From NCBI GenBank assembly GCA_947568835.1, contig OX387608.1, forward strand, positions 14,360,001 through 14,424,000: a stretch of 64,000 nt of DNA. Reading direction: 5' to 3'. Position numbers and translations under genes: made by a program. The notes under the pieces were generated by a model. It made no database searches, had not been told where the DNA came from, and saw only the letters and a program-made list of their open reading frames with translations. Each line of letters starts with the position of its first letter. Within the stretch, counting starts at the first letter, position 1. This DNA comes from Protonemura montana. Taxonomy: Eukaryota; Arthropoda; Insecta; Plecoptera; Nemouridae. Positions 44,496-58,100 of this stretch are shown piece after piece.

Positions 44496-44627
44496 TGGTT
44501 AGGGACATTGGATGGGTGACTGATGCCAGGTTTGGAAATGTAATTTGTGTAGGTTATTTTAAGGTCCCGAATGGGTGACACGTTTTTGGCATGATTTTTT
44601 CTGACAATAAAATGTTGTCAACTGTGA

Positions 44628-44994
44628 ACTGTGCTGGGTCGGGTATTGGATGGGTGACCACCGAACGGTTTGGCGTGTTGGAAACGCAGATCCTCGTCAG
44701 ATCACCGTAGCTAAGCAACACTGCGCTGGATCATATTTCGGATGGGTGACCTTCATACACATGACCAGTTCTGTTTTGGAGAGAGGTCGGAGAGAAGGAA
44801 GTTAGTACGGCAACGTCACGCGTTTCGGATTTGTGGAAGAAGCCTGTTATTCGCGTTGTGCCGTTCTTTTGAAGGGACGAGTTAAGCCGGTGGTCTTCCC
44901 GGTGCCCTTCTACTGAAGTCTACTTTCCGGGTTCCTGCCTTCTAGGCTAGGTTTGGTTCATCAATCCACTCATTCAGCGACACCAAAAGACAAG
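44628..44994 (+). mobile_element. 5S-derived SINE with partial head duplication
   Basis: A partial 5S segment (GGTATTGGATGGGTGACCA, about 44640) is directly followed by a complete head beginning CCGAACGGTTTGGCG, then the body. A further short piece (ATTGGATGGGTGACTGATG) lies at 44507. The junction matches the start of a tandem array like those at 6.5 and 14.5 kb, though with a different breakpoint. Confidence 0.7.
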
Positions 44995-45400
44995 AACTAC
45001 GGGGCCCGTTGTCAGTCAGCACGGTGCAGATATCTCAGCGCAGCTGATGAGAACGGTTCTAAAGATTCCGCCTGCGGTTGTGCTAAAAAACTTTGCACGG
45101 CTGAACGCTTTGTAGTTAACGCCCTAGGCGTGAACGTTGTTTTCTCCTCGGCTGCGCTTTCGAGCGCGTTGCATTCTGCTCTCCGTTGCACCTGATTCCT
45201 ACGAGGGCAATCAAGTAATTGCCAGTTTTATCTGAAAGGCTGTGTCCATGGAGACGAGTCGTTTACTGAGTTATCGTTTAAACTGGAAATTTTAAAACTA
45301 GCCATAAATCGTATCAGTTTGGCTGTAAGTAATCCCTGCTGATAGATACATAGTCAGAAACCCAGCGCTAATGTTCAATTTTCTGCTGGGCTAACAGGCA
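44995..45400. other. Intergenic, nothing recognised
   Basis: An 80-codon frame overlapping the SINE end (44953-45195) is not convincing. No other feature seen. Confidence 0.3.
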
Positions 45401-45720
45401 TTTTACACTTAGGTCCGTTGGTGACCACCCGATAGCGCTTGTGGCTGTTTTTTTTTTTAACAAACCTCTACAGTGAAACAAAAGGGTCGCCCCGAGATAG
45501 AGGCACCGTTTTTTCGAGTGGTACACAATTCCATTTCGATATTTCTCGCAGATGACTCGTATTTATAACTGAATTGCGATCAATTGATCCTAATGCTAAT
45601 CGCAACGATTGGTATAAACGTTTCGATATTTGGAGAAGTAATTATTCAAGTATCGGGGTTTGTTTACAAGGACGGCAGCAAGCGCAATCGGGTGGTCACA
45701 AGCGTTACTATACATGTAGC
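45401..45720. repeat. Dispersed repeat R1, copy 3 with inverted segment
   Basis: Plus-oriented blocks (CGATATTTCTCGCAGATGAC, AGTAATTATTCAAGTATCGG, GCAAGCGCAATCGGGTGG) match R1. To the left, 45420-45475 carries GGTGACCACCCGATAGCGCT and TTAACAAACCTCTAC, the R1 right end in reverse. Arms facing each other suggest R1 has inverted terminal repeats. Confidence 0.45.
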
Positions 45721-46683
45721 CAGTTGCAGAGCGTTTAACGTGAGCTATGTGACACATAATACACTATAAAGATTATACCCAATGGCAATGTTTCAAGATA
45801 TGTCATGTTTCTGCGATATCATTGTTCTGTGAGATGCCGCCGTGACATGAGCCCATGTGGAAGGTTACCTGCCTTATCAGTTTCCTGGATGTCACTCTTG
45901 TCGGAGTGGTTTAATCGGTACTTTTGTAGAATAAAGAAATGTTCCCACAAGCAGTGCGATGGTTGCAGCGGCCTCCACGAGCGGTTCTTAGGCAAGCAGC
46001 GTCGCTGATTTTATGGATTTAAAATTTTTTCTTTAATCAGAATATTCGTGTAGATTTTTCAGTTGTTATTTGCAAGTAGGTGAAAGTAATGTCTTAGAAA
46101 TTAAAATTAAAAGCGCACTGCTTAACGAACGTCATAACATGCATAATTAATCTGGTCATTGTCTACCTGTGCCAAATCTGGGTCATTTCATCTAAATTAT
46201 CGGTTTTTTTACTACAATTTTTATCTTAATCGGTGATTTTTATTACAATTTTTATTGATTGAAATTAGTTAAACGCTGTCTTCGAGTCTCGGTAGCAAGT
46301 TAAAAGTCGCGACGAGACACACCGCCCGTGGACATTTGCAAATGGGACACGAATATTTCTGTAGTACGGAAACCTTGAAGAATAAAGACACACACCATGA
46401 AAGTGGAAAAACCCGAACTGGAGCCAAATCCCACAAGCCCACAGCCCACAGCGGTACCAGGTATGCTGGACCAGTACTCGATAATCATCTTATAGTTTAC
46501 TAATTATGCCAATTGTCTCGTGAACTTATAAAAAAAATGGCGCATCTTCTGAAATCCCATGCCAACTTCCTAGAAATCGCTGTCTTAAAACTCTAAACAC
46601 CGCACAACGCACCCTAGTATACTGACATTTTTCTGAGATAACTCTTTTTCGTTGGCAACTTTGAAAACAAAAGAAATTACTAC
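45721..46683. other. Intergenic, nothing firm
   Basis: Frames at 45805-46008 (plus), 46300-46488 (minus) and a short ATG frame at 46398 ending in CAG|GTATGC were considered. None has a recognised family or partner exon. Confidence 0.3.
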
Positions 46684-48389
46684 CAACCATAGGAGTTTCA
46701 ATTAAAAATTCAACATTTAGCAGCCACACAGATGCTGAGATCGCCTGACAGAGCTTCTCAATTCTGCTATCTTATGTTACCGCGGGTATATCATGGCCTG
46801 GCATAGGAGGTTCAATGGTAGATTCAACGTTTGGTAGCCATGGAGATGCTGAGATCGCCTGACAGAGCTTCTCAATTCTGCTATCTTATGTTACCACGGG
46901 TATATCATGACCTAGCATAGGAGGTTCAATGATAGATTCAACGTTTGGTAGCCATGGAGATGCTGAGATCGCCTGACAGAGCTTCTCAATTCTGCTATCT
47001 TATGTTACCACGGGTATATCATGGCCTAGCATAGGAGGTTCAATGGTAGATTCAACGTTTGGTAGCCGTGGAGATGCTGAGATCGCCTGACAGAGCTTCT
47101 CAATTCTGCTATCTTATGTTACCACGGGTATATCATGGCCTAGAATAGGAGGTTCAATGGTAGATTCAATGTTTGGTAGCCATGGAGATGCTGAGATCGC
47201 CTGACAGAGCTTCTCAATTCTGCTATCTTATGTTACCACGGGTATATCATGACCTAGCATAGAAGGTTCAATGGTAGATTCAACGTTTGGTAGCCATGGA
47301 GATGCTGAGATCGCCTGACAGAGCTTCTCAATTCTGCTATCTTATGTTACCACGGGTATATCATGGCCTAGCATAGGAGGTTCAATGGTAGATTCAACGT
47401 TTGGTAACCATGGAGATGCTGAGATCGCCTGACAGAGCTTCTCAATTCTGCTATCTTATGTTACCACGGGTATATCATGGCCTAGCATAAGAGGTTCAAA
47501 TGTAGATTCAACGTTTGGTAGCCATGGAGATGCTGAGATCGCCTGACAGAGCTTCTCAATTCTGCTATCTTATGTTACCACGGGTATATCATGGCCTAGC
47601 ATAGGAGGTTCAATGGTAGATTCAACGTTTGGTAACCATGGAGATGCTGAGATCGCCTGACAGAGCTTCTCAATTCTGCTATCTTATGTTACCACGGGTA
47701 TATCATGGCCTAGCATAAGAGGTTCAAATGTAGATTCAACGTTTGGTAGCCATGGAGATGCTGAGATCGCCTGACAGAGCTTCTCAATTCTGCTATCTTA
47801 TGTCACCACGGGTATATCATGGCCTAGCATAGGAGGTTCTGGTAGATTCAACGTTTGGTAGCCGTGGAGATGCTGAGATCGCCTGACAGAGCTTCTCAAT
47901 TCTGCTATCTTATGTTACCACGGGTATATCATAACCTAGCATAGAAGGTTCAATGGTAGATTCAACGTTTGGTAGCCATGGAGATGCTGAGATCGCCTGA
48001 CAGAGCTTCTCAATTCTGCTATCTTATGTTACCACGGGTATATCATGGCCTAGCATAAGAGGTTCAAATGTAGATTCAACGTTTGGTAGCCATGGAGATG
48101 CTGAGATCGCCTGACAGAGCTTCTCAATTCTGCTATCTTATGTTACCACGGGTATATCATGGCCTAGCATAAGAGGTTCAAATGTAGATTCAACGTTTGG
48201 TAGCCATGGAGATGCTGAGATCGCCTGACAGAGCTTCTCAATTCTGCTATCTTATGTTACCACGGGTATATCATGGTCTAGCATAGGAGGGTCAATGGTA
48301 GATTCAACGTTTGGTAGCCGTGGAGATGCTGAGATCGCCTGACAGAGCTTCTCAATTCTGCTATCTTATGTTACCACGGGTATATCATG
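46684..48389 (+). repeat. 114-bp satellite array
   Basis: About 15 tandem copies of a 114-bp unit that includes GATGCTGAGATCGCCTGACA and TATCTTATGTTACCACGGGT. Copies are highly similar, with recurring variants (GGTAACCATGG, AAGAGGTTCAAATG, GGTAGCCGTGG) that group neighbouring units. The first unit is clearly more diverged, the usual picture at an array edge. Confidence 0.95.
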
Positions 48390-50052
48390 TTAAAGGGGCG
48401 ACTGGATGACCTTGATGGTCAAGGTCGCATTGGAAAACAGCGCATTTCCCTTGTTTATCGGATTGTTGAAATGCCCAGTGTCAACTTATCGGCCTCCCTG
48501 GAAACGAATCGGCTAGTGGCTTCCGATTGCAACTTAACATCACGCCCTGTCTCCGGTGCGGTATTACAGGCCATTTTCATCACTTCCATTCCCATTGTGA
48601 TCGAATGACACACATTTTAGTAATTATATGAATTTTAAATCGAAGTTACTTGCTGTTTGTCGCTGCTGTTTCGAATTTTAAGGTTTTACGAGTTTTCTAT
48701 TCGTGATTGTGGCAACTATATTCTATTGTTAGGTTAAGAATCACTATTCAAATTTGCCGAGAGCGTGTCTGTTAACATTGCAGTACGGCTGTGTGATCGG
48801 CCATCTCTGATGGGGTAGGTAATTAATTCTTTTAGGAAAGTAAAATCGTTTGCTTGCTCAAACAAGATGCTTTTCAGTCCTCTTGACCGAGCTTTTTAAA
48901 ATATCGGCACTGTTACCTGGTTATACCAACTCAATCCTTTCTCTAAGGTTTCTCTCGGCAACGCAACGGCAGCAAAGTTCTCCCTACCAGTGAACTACTG
49001 CTGAACTGTACCACTCTTCAGTTAACAGATTATTACCAGCATCAAGCTCACGTATACAGGTGTTTTCCTGCGAAGATTCTTATCTTAGCCCCTTTGTTTC
49101 AGTAACCCACTACAATTTTGTTATTAGAAAGAAAATTACTCTCTCAATACGATTTCGTAATCGGGGAGATGAACTTTGGTCTGTCGTGATTTGTTCTTTC
49201 ACCATCTCAGCTTATTTGACGCGATCTTAAAATGAACTGTCAATTATGCGCGACGTAGATCATCATCCCAAATTCGGCAATCACCACCTTTTAGGGCATA
49301 ATAACAATCGACAGTCAATTATCAGCGCGGAAACGCCAGACCGTCGACACCGGAGTGCTCATCTGGTCGCTTTGTGGTCCAGCCTTGGGGCATACCCACT
49401 CGCAGTTGGTTACAGTCGCCGAACAAGGTAAACCATGGGGAGTGTCAGAGGGCAGTGATCTTGGTCGATGTGGAAGGTTGCAATGCACCGCCATGACAGG
49501 TCGTACTAGTATAGAAAGTCATGATCGGAATAAGAGTGGCTGACTGTAGTGGTAGTCTACTTCTGATTGGAAGTTGTGCGGTTAGGATTTGGTTGTGTTT
49601 CAGACCGTTTCTGGAAACGAATTTTGGACTTTCGGAAGACTCTTAATAATTTTTTTTTAGCTATTCAGTCTTTGATTAACAATTTTCAATGTTTTTACGT
49701 TGATTGTGTGTAAGTGGTATTGTTTGCGTTTGGATTTTTTTTTTTTAAGTTTCTGGTTAAATCAAATTCTGGCCGTTTGCCTTGTGTCCTTTCGCAGCGC
49801 TGAAAAAAGACTTACAACTATTCACTATTTATGAATTTTGAAAATCGTTTTCAGAAAATTTCCTTTTTTTTCCTACAGCGAAGTTTGTGCTAAGACTTTG
49901 CGTCGATGTTGCAGTAAAGGACAACACAGCCGAGTCCCACATATCATTATAAAAACAATTTTGCTAAAATCCCATTCTTCAAAGAGATGTAAAAATCGAG
50001 CCAAAGGACACGATAACAACACTTGAAATTTTTTTTCTATTTTTTAATATTA
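48390..50052. other. Intergenic, nothing firm
   Basis: A possible exon at about 49335-49428 (plus), reading DTGVLIWSLCGPALGH and ending at G|GTAAAC, has no partner. The rest is AT-rich and unremarkable. Confidence 0.3.
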
Positions 50053-50312
50053 ACAACACTATAACCGTCTCAAAAATTGATGACTAAACGCGGACTCGAA
50101 CCCCGATAATACAACGAATAATACACTAGAATCGTCTTAAAAAGCCAGTGTCCAAATAGCTCAATGGTACAGAGCAACACCAGCGACAGGTGGAGATCGG
50201 GGTTCGAGTCCGCGTTTGGGCATCAATTTTTGAGACGCTTATAGTGTTGATAATAGTAAAATACCTCGCGCATTGCAAGCGTTTGCAATTTAAATAAGAT
50301 TTCATCCTAATA
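50053..50312 (+). mobile_element. tRNA-derived repeat with inverted fragment
   Basis: A near-complete copy (50123-50312) with A box TAGCTCAATGG, intact B box GGTTCGAGTCC and the standard tail. In front of it, 50053-50107 is the reverse complement of the head-tail junction (GTCTCAAAAATTGATG, CGCGGACTCGAACCCCG). Same head-facing arrangement as at 6037-6200. Confidence 0.75.
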
Positions 50313-50890
50313 CACTTGAAATTATTGCACTCGATCCATCTGACCATGGAGGCAAACTAGTCAGTCTTGAGGGCATGTGCACTTCTCTCCAGTGACCAAG
50401 GCTCTCCGATCACCTACAACACCTCGATGCTAGCGAAGGATAACTGCTTTGTTGTTCGCATTATTTACTGGAAACAATCCTGCGCCGCTCCTGTAAGGAA
50501 CAGGAAGGAACTCTGACCAACCAGGATGTGAAAAACTTTCAGTTTCAATGGTTTTCAACTGGTTTATTCGGAGATGAATCTATTGCTATGACCCTGAGCC
50601 CGTATGTTAAGCTAAATGATCGCATATTATTTGCGGAATTGTGGGTTGATTTTAGTTGTTTAGTGTGCTTTGAGCGAAACAGTTGCCGGTACGTAAATTT
50701 GTCTTTTATTTAGGATTTTTTTTTTTTAACTGGAGGTACACTTTTTTCGTATGAAAATGAATTATTTTATCTGACAAAGATTACTAGGAGTAAGTCAATC
50801 GGTTGCGTGAACAGTGACTCCTTACAAATACACTTTTATTCTTGATGTACACCGTGGCAGTTACTAGAATGTGGTAGAAATATTCTTAAA
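50313..50890. other. Intergenic, nothing recognised
   Basis: A 61-codon frame at 50528-50713 is AT-rich and unsupported. Confidence 0.3.
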
Positions 50891-51289
50891 ACGAACGGTT
50901 GGAAACACTGTTTCTCATGAGATCACCGAAGTTAAGCAACACTGCGATGAGTAAGGTATTGAATGGGTGACCATCATGCACGCGACCAGTTTTGCTCGGG
51001 AGAGAGGTTAGATGTTAAAAGTTAGTACAACAACTTCACTCGCTTTGCTTATCAACCTCTCGACAGGATGGATTTGTGGAGAAATCCTGATGTTTCCATT
51101 GTACCGTCCTTCGGAAGGGACGTTAAGCCGTTAGTCCCCTTGGTGCTCTTCGGCAGGACTAGGCTACGTACTGGCTCTGGGTTACCTCTCTTTCCTTTAG
51201 GCTAGATTAGGTTCTTTGTCCACTCTTTCACCGACGCCATTAGACCAGTGCCGCTGGACCAGTTGTCAAAACAGTGCATCGTTAAACCA
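50891..51289 (+). mobile_element. 5S-derived SINE
   Basis: Head and body present with moderate divergence (GATCACCGAAGTTAAGCAAC, TCCTTCGGAAGGGACGTTAA, GTGCATCGTTAAACC). Confidence 0.85.
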
Positions 51290-51309
51290 TGAATCAATCA
51301 GTCATATTC

Positions 51310-52018
51310 TCCTTTCAGTGAGAGAACATACTTTTCCGGCAGGGGCGCCACCGGTCCTTAAAGGATGACATGTGGACCAACTTAATTTTTAAAATCTCCG
51401 CTTATGTCATCCGTTAAGCAGTTAGGCCAAGATGTTTTCTTTTTTGAGTTATTTTAAGAATTTTCTAGCACTTATAACTATCTTGGAAATTGCTGTGCCA
51501 CTGAAATGTGTATTTAAATTTCATTAATGGTTTCGTAGCAATGCAGGGGGCAGTCCTTGTGCTAGTATCTTCTCTCACGGGCTAGACTGTAGCAATGCAG
51601 GAGGACAGTCATTGTGCTGGTATCTTCTCTCACGGGCTAGACTGTAGCAATGCAGGGGACAGTCCTTGTGTTGGAATCTTCTCTCACGAGCTAGACTGTA
51701 GCAATGCTAGGGGACAGTCCTTGTGCTAGTATCTTCTCTCACGGGCTAGACTGTAGCAATGTAGGGGACAGTCTTTGTGCTGGTATCTTCTCTCACGGGC
51801 TAGACTGTAGCAATGCAGGGGACAGTCCTTGTGTTGGTATCTTCTCTCACGAGTTAGACTGTAGCAATGCTAGGGGACAGTCATTGTGCTGGTATCTTCT
51901 CTCAAGGGCTAGACTGTAGCAATGCAGAGGACAGTCCTTGTGCTAGTATCTTCTCTCACGGGCTAGACTGTAGCAATGCTGGGGGACAGTCCTTGTGCTG
52001 GCATCTTCCACAGGCTAG
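51310..52018 (+). repeat. 55-bp satellite array 2 with shared flank
   Basis: About nine copies of the 55-bp unit (51535-52018), preceded by a flank (GGCAGGGGCGCCACCGGTCC, AAAATCTCCGCTTATGTC) that resembles the one before array 1. Array plus flank therefore look like one dispersed unit. Confidence 0.85.
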
Positions 52019-52193
52019 GCGACATGGAAATTGCTGCATTCCTGTACTTAAAATTGAACCAAATTCACTCGGTTTCTACCAAAAAGAAAATAACACAAAC
52101 AGCCCTAGATTCTCTTTTCCCCAAAATGTGCCTATTAACTCTCAAACTGGAGGCGTAACCCAATAGCAAAGTGCCGTGCCCGTCACTGAATTC

Positions 52194-55100
52194 ATGGTCA
52201 TCGACAGGGGGGCCATGCAGTTGGCCGGGTATAGTGGCCCACCACCACCGCCTCCAGCCGCCGCCGTCGCAGCGGGCGAGTGCACAAGTCGTGAAGACGC
52301 AGCCGCACGCAGGGCTCGTGTCTGTCGCTCTTGGGCAGCGGGCGCAGTCGGCAAACCTGCGCGCAGAGCGCGAGTCTGCAGGTCAGTGTGCAGTTTTTCT
52401 GTATGGTCACACGGTCTGCTTGGTCTTGACAAGCAACGTAATAAGTATAGTCTGTGTGACCGAGACCTAGATGGCTTGAGAAACTGGCGGTGGGGTCTTC
52501 GTGACTTGCTTGTGAGTGGAACCGTCATTACTTTAGGTAGAAGAAGTCACCTGTACGAACTACGAATTAGGGACAATCTTTGATGAAGCCATCGAGACAT
52601 AAGTACAGAGACAAAGCCAAGTCTAAGGCCAAGTCGTGTCATTTTAATTCAGACAAGACATGTAAACTTGGCATTGAGAAAAAACTAGTACAACCTAACC
52701 TATATGTACACTTAACGCTAGAGCTGTTTGAAATGTAAATTAAAAGTGAGAATATCACTTGCAGATCGCTAACTAGTGATGAATGTTTAACTCGAGTAGC
52801 AGCATCGGAGGTTTCTGCGATAGGACACACCATGGCCACCTTTTGCAAGCTGAGAAAACTGTAGACAAAATGACTCGGTACTTTCGTTTTTCAACCTGAC
52901 CCTTCGACGTTTGGTGCTGATGTTGACAGGCCACAAATTGCACACTGGTATCCCTGTTTTGGCATCCCTCCAAATCGAAACTGAATCCATTGTCGTGAGT
53001 TGTCAAACAACCCTATAATCTGAGAGCAAATCGTTGAAAATAACAAGCACTCACCAGCCGAGTAGGGCCCACGTACATCACGCGCGAGACGTAGATTAGG
53101 AAGGAAATTATATTGATACCATTTGATAACAGAGATTACGCCATGCGAAGATATTAGGTATCATTTGAAAGCCAAAATATGGGCTACGAAACCTGAGCGA
53201 ATGCCAGAAATGAATGGCCGATTTGCCAACATATAATTGCATAGTCTAATCCTTTTACTGCACTTTTGGTGATTGGTTTACGTCAGTCACCTAACCGGTG
53301 ACTGCAATTGGTCGTTATTGGGCAATACGGCCATGGAAACCTCAGACCAAGAATGGCTTTCAAAATGGTCTTGTCATTATTGATTACTTACGCCTCAGTT
53401 ATTGCTTGCTATTGGTGGCAACTCTGACGGTTTTCGAGTTTCAATTGTTGCGACTAGAAAGGTTTTCGAATATGTTTAGAAATGCAATTGTAGGTGTGAA
53501 CTGATGAGGAATAGATATGTCCAGATAGCTTCACAGTTGTTGAAATTAATGTCAAGAGTAACTGCTATAGAAAACGTAGCTGTGTATCTAAAAAGGAATG
53601 AATGGGTCTATTATTCTCACCCTTAGTGTCCATGGCAGTCTTGGAATATTGTATAATAATGCTAATTTTCCTGATAATAATTCTCATATTATGCAAGTGT
53701 GCAATTTATACTCTACCAATTCTGGCTCGCACATGTAAAATGCTCGTTTGTGGTTTTCACTTAAGAACACTGTTACGGGTCATTAACCTGTCTGGTGTTT
53801 TGGGTATCGACATTACAATCTGTGCTTATATATATATCACAATGTTACTTTTTAAACCTTATTTTTCTTTTTTATTACGTCTGCTGTCCTCATTTAGAAA
53901 CACTGTTGGTATGACAGGAATCAAAAACCAAGCAATTAACTCATTCTTACAGGTACCTACTGTTCACTAAACCTACTGAAAGAGAAATAAAAAATATTTT
54001 TGGGCAGTCTTTAAACGTTGCTGATACATATTTTTTTAAATTTGTGGTAAATGCGCCAACAGATGAAGTTTCAAAGCGTCAAATGACCAAGCAGGAGGGC
54101 AGCCAACCACTTCAAATGTTATCATATTGACAGTCAAGCTCGTGAGGAAAGAAATGACATCAAAGCTCATTATATGAATTTGTTTTTTGACTTTTTGTCA
54201 TCTTTTAATGGCTAAAATGGCTTAGAGGCTTTAATATTGTTTGTTTGTTTTGAAGTTGTTTATTAAGCAAGAAATAAAAATGCTATTTACAGTAAATTAT
54301 ATACATTTTTGTAATTTCTAAGCTTAAATTTTTACTTATATACTAACATAGCTTTCTAATTTTCTACTTATCTTAAAAAAGTCTTCCTCACCTCTAATAT
54401 TTGCACGAAGTGCATAATACTTTCTTACTCCTCTATAAAGTATACTATTATTATTATTTTTCACCGGTTCTCGTTAGATCACCGAAGTTAAGCAACACTG
54501 CGCTGAGTCAGGTATTGAATGGGTGACCATTATACACATGACCAGTTTTGTTCGGGAGAGAGGTTGGAGGGATGAAAGTTAGTACAGCAACTTCATTCGC
54601 CTTGCTTATCAACCTCTCGACAGCATGGATTTGTGGAGGAATCCTGCTGTTCGAGTTGTACCGTCCTTCGGAAGGGACGTGAAGCCGGTGGTCCCCTTGG
54701 TCTTCAACAGGAGTAGGCTACAAGCCGGCATCAAGTTTCCCGTCCTCCCTTCTAGGCTAGGTTAGGTTCATCATCATCCTCATCATCATCCACTCATTCA
54801 CCGACGCCATTAGACCAGTGCCGCAGGGCCAGTTGTCAAAATAGTGCGTCGTTAAACTCCACAAATAATAATATAATTATTATTATTATTGTACCTTCTT
54901 TCTTAGAATAAACTTTATGCACTCCTAAAGCAACCATCAACGATCACCATGTCCTATCGCTCAGGTCGTGGTATGGCTACGGTACGCTAGTCGAGGAGCC
55001 TGAGGTGGACTTGGGGCCGGCGCCCTCCGCGATGAAGCCGCCGGGTCCCGGTGGCGGCAGCGGGGGCGGCCGGTGGAAGGACGCGATGCCGACGTTGCGT

Positions 55101-58100
55101 TCGCTTGTCGCACGGCGCTCCCCGCCGGTCGACGGGCCTGACACGCCGTCGCGCGTCCCGTTGATGCACGGCGCCGCCGCGCTGAGCACGTCGTCGCCTT
55201 CAGTTACGCTGATCGGGCTGGATGCGGCTGAGCTCGGAGGTTCCCGGCACTCAGATCTGAGCGGCTCGAGGCACTCGGAGGTTGGAGGGGCGAGGTCGCA
55301 GGCCGGTGGTTCGCGGTACTCTGAGCTGGCAGGGTCGCGGCGTGCAACGCAAGCGGCTAGCTACGACCCGCTGCCGAGAACCTCGGGAAATCTTACAGGT
55401 AATATCGTCGGTGTGTTGGAAAACTATGGTTATAGTTACAAGATGGACCCTGATGGACCCTGATAGATACTGCCTTTGGGCTTACAGGCTAAATTTATCT
55501 CTAAAATCATAACTAGCAGACAGTAATAAGAACTCAAATTTAATTTTAAGAAGCAATTTAGAAGTTGAATATAGACAAACTTTTTAGTGCTAGAAATCGA
55601 ATGGTATTTCATTATTGCTTCATAATAGGTAAGGGATGAAAAAAAAGTTTAATTTCCAATTTTTTTTTTTCAAATCTTTTAAAAAAATATGAGCTATGAA
55701 CTTATTGTTAACAATTCCATCTATGTTACGATTATGAAAAACATTAGTGCATGCATTTATTATGTTTTTCTATAAAATAATAAATTTTCTCTTGAGAAAT
55801 CAGTATGCAAACAAAGCCGCCAGCTAGAGCGACCTCTAACCCCGCACCCCATGTCGCGCAGACTCTCCTACGCTGCGCAAGTGCTCGACGCTGGGAGCTT
55901 TGCAGCCGATCCGCGCAGTCAATCGGCTGCGGTCGGGATCTGCGGTATGTAGCCGCTGCAGCTCGCTGCTCTCATTGGCTGGCTCGTCGCGCTACTCTCT
56001 GCACGCCGGCGGCGGAGGCTTTGTGCCAGTCAGCGGTCGTGCAGCTGCCGACCTCGTGCTGTGCAAGCTGTGTCTGGCTGAAGTGCCGCGCCTAGAAACG
56101 GCCGGAATCGCGCAGTGCGCGTGTCTCTTCTGCAAGGACGTGAGTCGGGTTCAATCCACAGTTTTAGACAACAGAAACAGCCAAAATCCACAATCACCTT
56201 CCCGCCCTCGTAAAAGACTCCCCTACCCGCAGCTCATTTCACTCTAAACTGCGTATCTTCCTTCTCAACAACCACTATTACTCCCTTGATGAATATAACC
56301 CTTCTAACGATTTGCAGAACTGTCATCTGTAAATATGTTAATCTCTTGGAACAAAAATAATAATTATTATTAATGTTTTAGGATGAAATCTGATTTAAAT
56401 TGCAAACGCTTGCAATGCGTGGGGTATTTTATTATTATCAACACTATTTCAGCACTATTTTGAGACAGGTATAGTGTTGATAATAATAAAATTATTAATG
56501 TTATTTCTATTCTACTTTACTCTTATTAATATTATATCCCTATATATTAAAGCTAACTTGACGTTGCCCACACTTGTACACTATACTTGCCACGGGCAAA
56601 AATAAATAATACAATACAATACAAATCAGTGGGCAGTGCTTCTGCAAATGGCTAATTTGCATCTGTTGATCTCACTTTCCTGTTTTTCCTGCAAAGGCCT
56701 CATTCGTACTTTATTGTTCCAATTGCTTTTGAAATGTCCGTGGCCGCTTAGTAAAATAAAAATAAAACCGGCGCGAATAAAATGGTGGTTGACTTTAACG
56801 TTCTAGCTGATATGGTTCTTTTATTGTTCTAGCTGATAAAAGTCATTGTGTGGACAATGGGTTTTTTTACACTCATTCGGAAGCGTAAAATCAGTGACGC
56901 AAACCAAACTTCAGTCCTGCATACTTTGCGATCCGTTCTCTGGATATCTAGAAAATGTTTGAAGTTGCTACCGTCCCCTACCACCTACTGCAAACACTCT
57001 TTTTTTATATGTAACCAATGATCGCGTTTTGGGAATAAGTCTACTAAAACGGTGCCGCTCTCTTTCCATTTCCAGTGTGTCCAGTGCTACGTAGAGTTTG
57101 AGATATCTGAGGGCGCGTACGACATCTCATGCCCGGACGCGCAGTGCGCGCGCCAAGGTGTCTTCTCGCTGGTCGAGGTGGAGAGACTGGTCAGCCAACG
57201 CAGCATGGAAAAGTACCGTCGCTACCGACTCAATCGCGGTACGAGTACGACAGCGTTGCACCAACAGGAGGCTTTATCTGAACGTTGGAAACTGTTACTT
57301 AAACACTTCTTTAAATGGTTTATTCATTTGCTATTGTACTGGGTGCCTTTTTCTTGAACTCATTTCATAGTTTAATGTAAACACCAAAACACATGTCCAG
57401 TTCTGTTCAGGAGAAAGATTGGGGGGTGGAAATTGCTATAAAAACTTCATTGGCCATCTTAGATTTGTGGAAGAATCCAGTTGCCCCAGTTGAACTTTCC
57501 TTCGGAAGAGATTTTAAGTCGTTGGTCCTCTTGGCGCTCTTTGATAAGTAGGCTACTTGCTGGCACCAGGTTTCCCCTTCTCCGTTTCAGACTAGGCTAG
57601 GATCATAATCGTTTTCATTATCACCTTTTAATTCATTGGCGCCATTAGACCAGTACCACAAGGCTCGTTAATCGTTAAACACAGCTCAAATAAATTTTTT
57701 TTGGAAATAACTAACGTTCTAAACATTCCAACTGCTCTGTATAAGTTACATAGTACATTTCAACTTATGTCATCTGTATATTGATATAGTTATGTCGCTT
57801 GAGAGGTTTTATCACGTAGGAGAGAAATTCTGGAACTGTATCCACGTTGAGATGAAAAGATCTCCAGTTAAATTAATTCTAGCTAATAATATGGCAAATA
57901 AAAACTTACAACCATTGTGTTCTGAACCATGACGTAGCCTGTGGCGATATTCGATCGATGACGTATAACGAGTTTGTTTTCCTGCAGAGGTGGACATGGA
58001 CGTGAGCCGACTTTGGTGTCCGAAAGCGGGCTGTGAGACGGTTTGCCACATCTGTCCCACTGCCGAGAGATGTCTTCCACAAAGCGTACGTTGTCCAACA

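Noticed and set aside
46300-46488. 62-codon minus frame resembling a small membrane protein
   Set aside because: Compared mentally with small respiratory-chain subunits; no convincing match, and an exon-like plus frame overlaps it.
49335-49428. Exon-like segment ending at G|GTAAAC
   Set aside because: All three frames are open over so short a span; no partner exon.
53602-53970. Hydrophobic 122-codon frame in RNF144 intron 1
   Set aside because: AT-rich sequence gives Ile/Leu/Phe-rich chance frames; no start context, splice partner or family.
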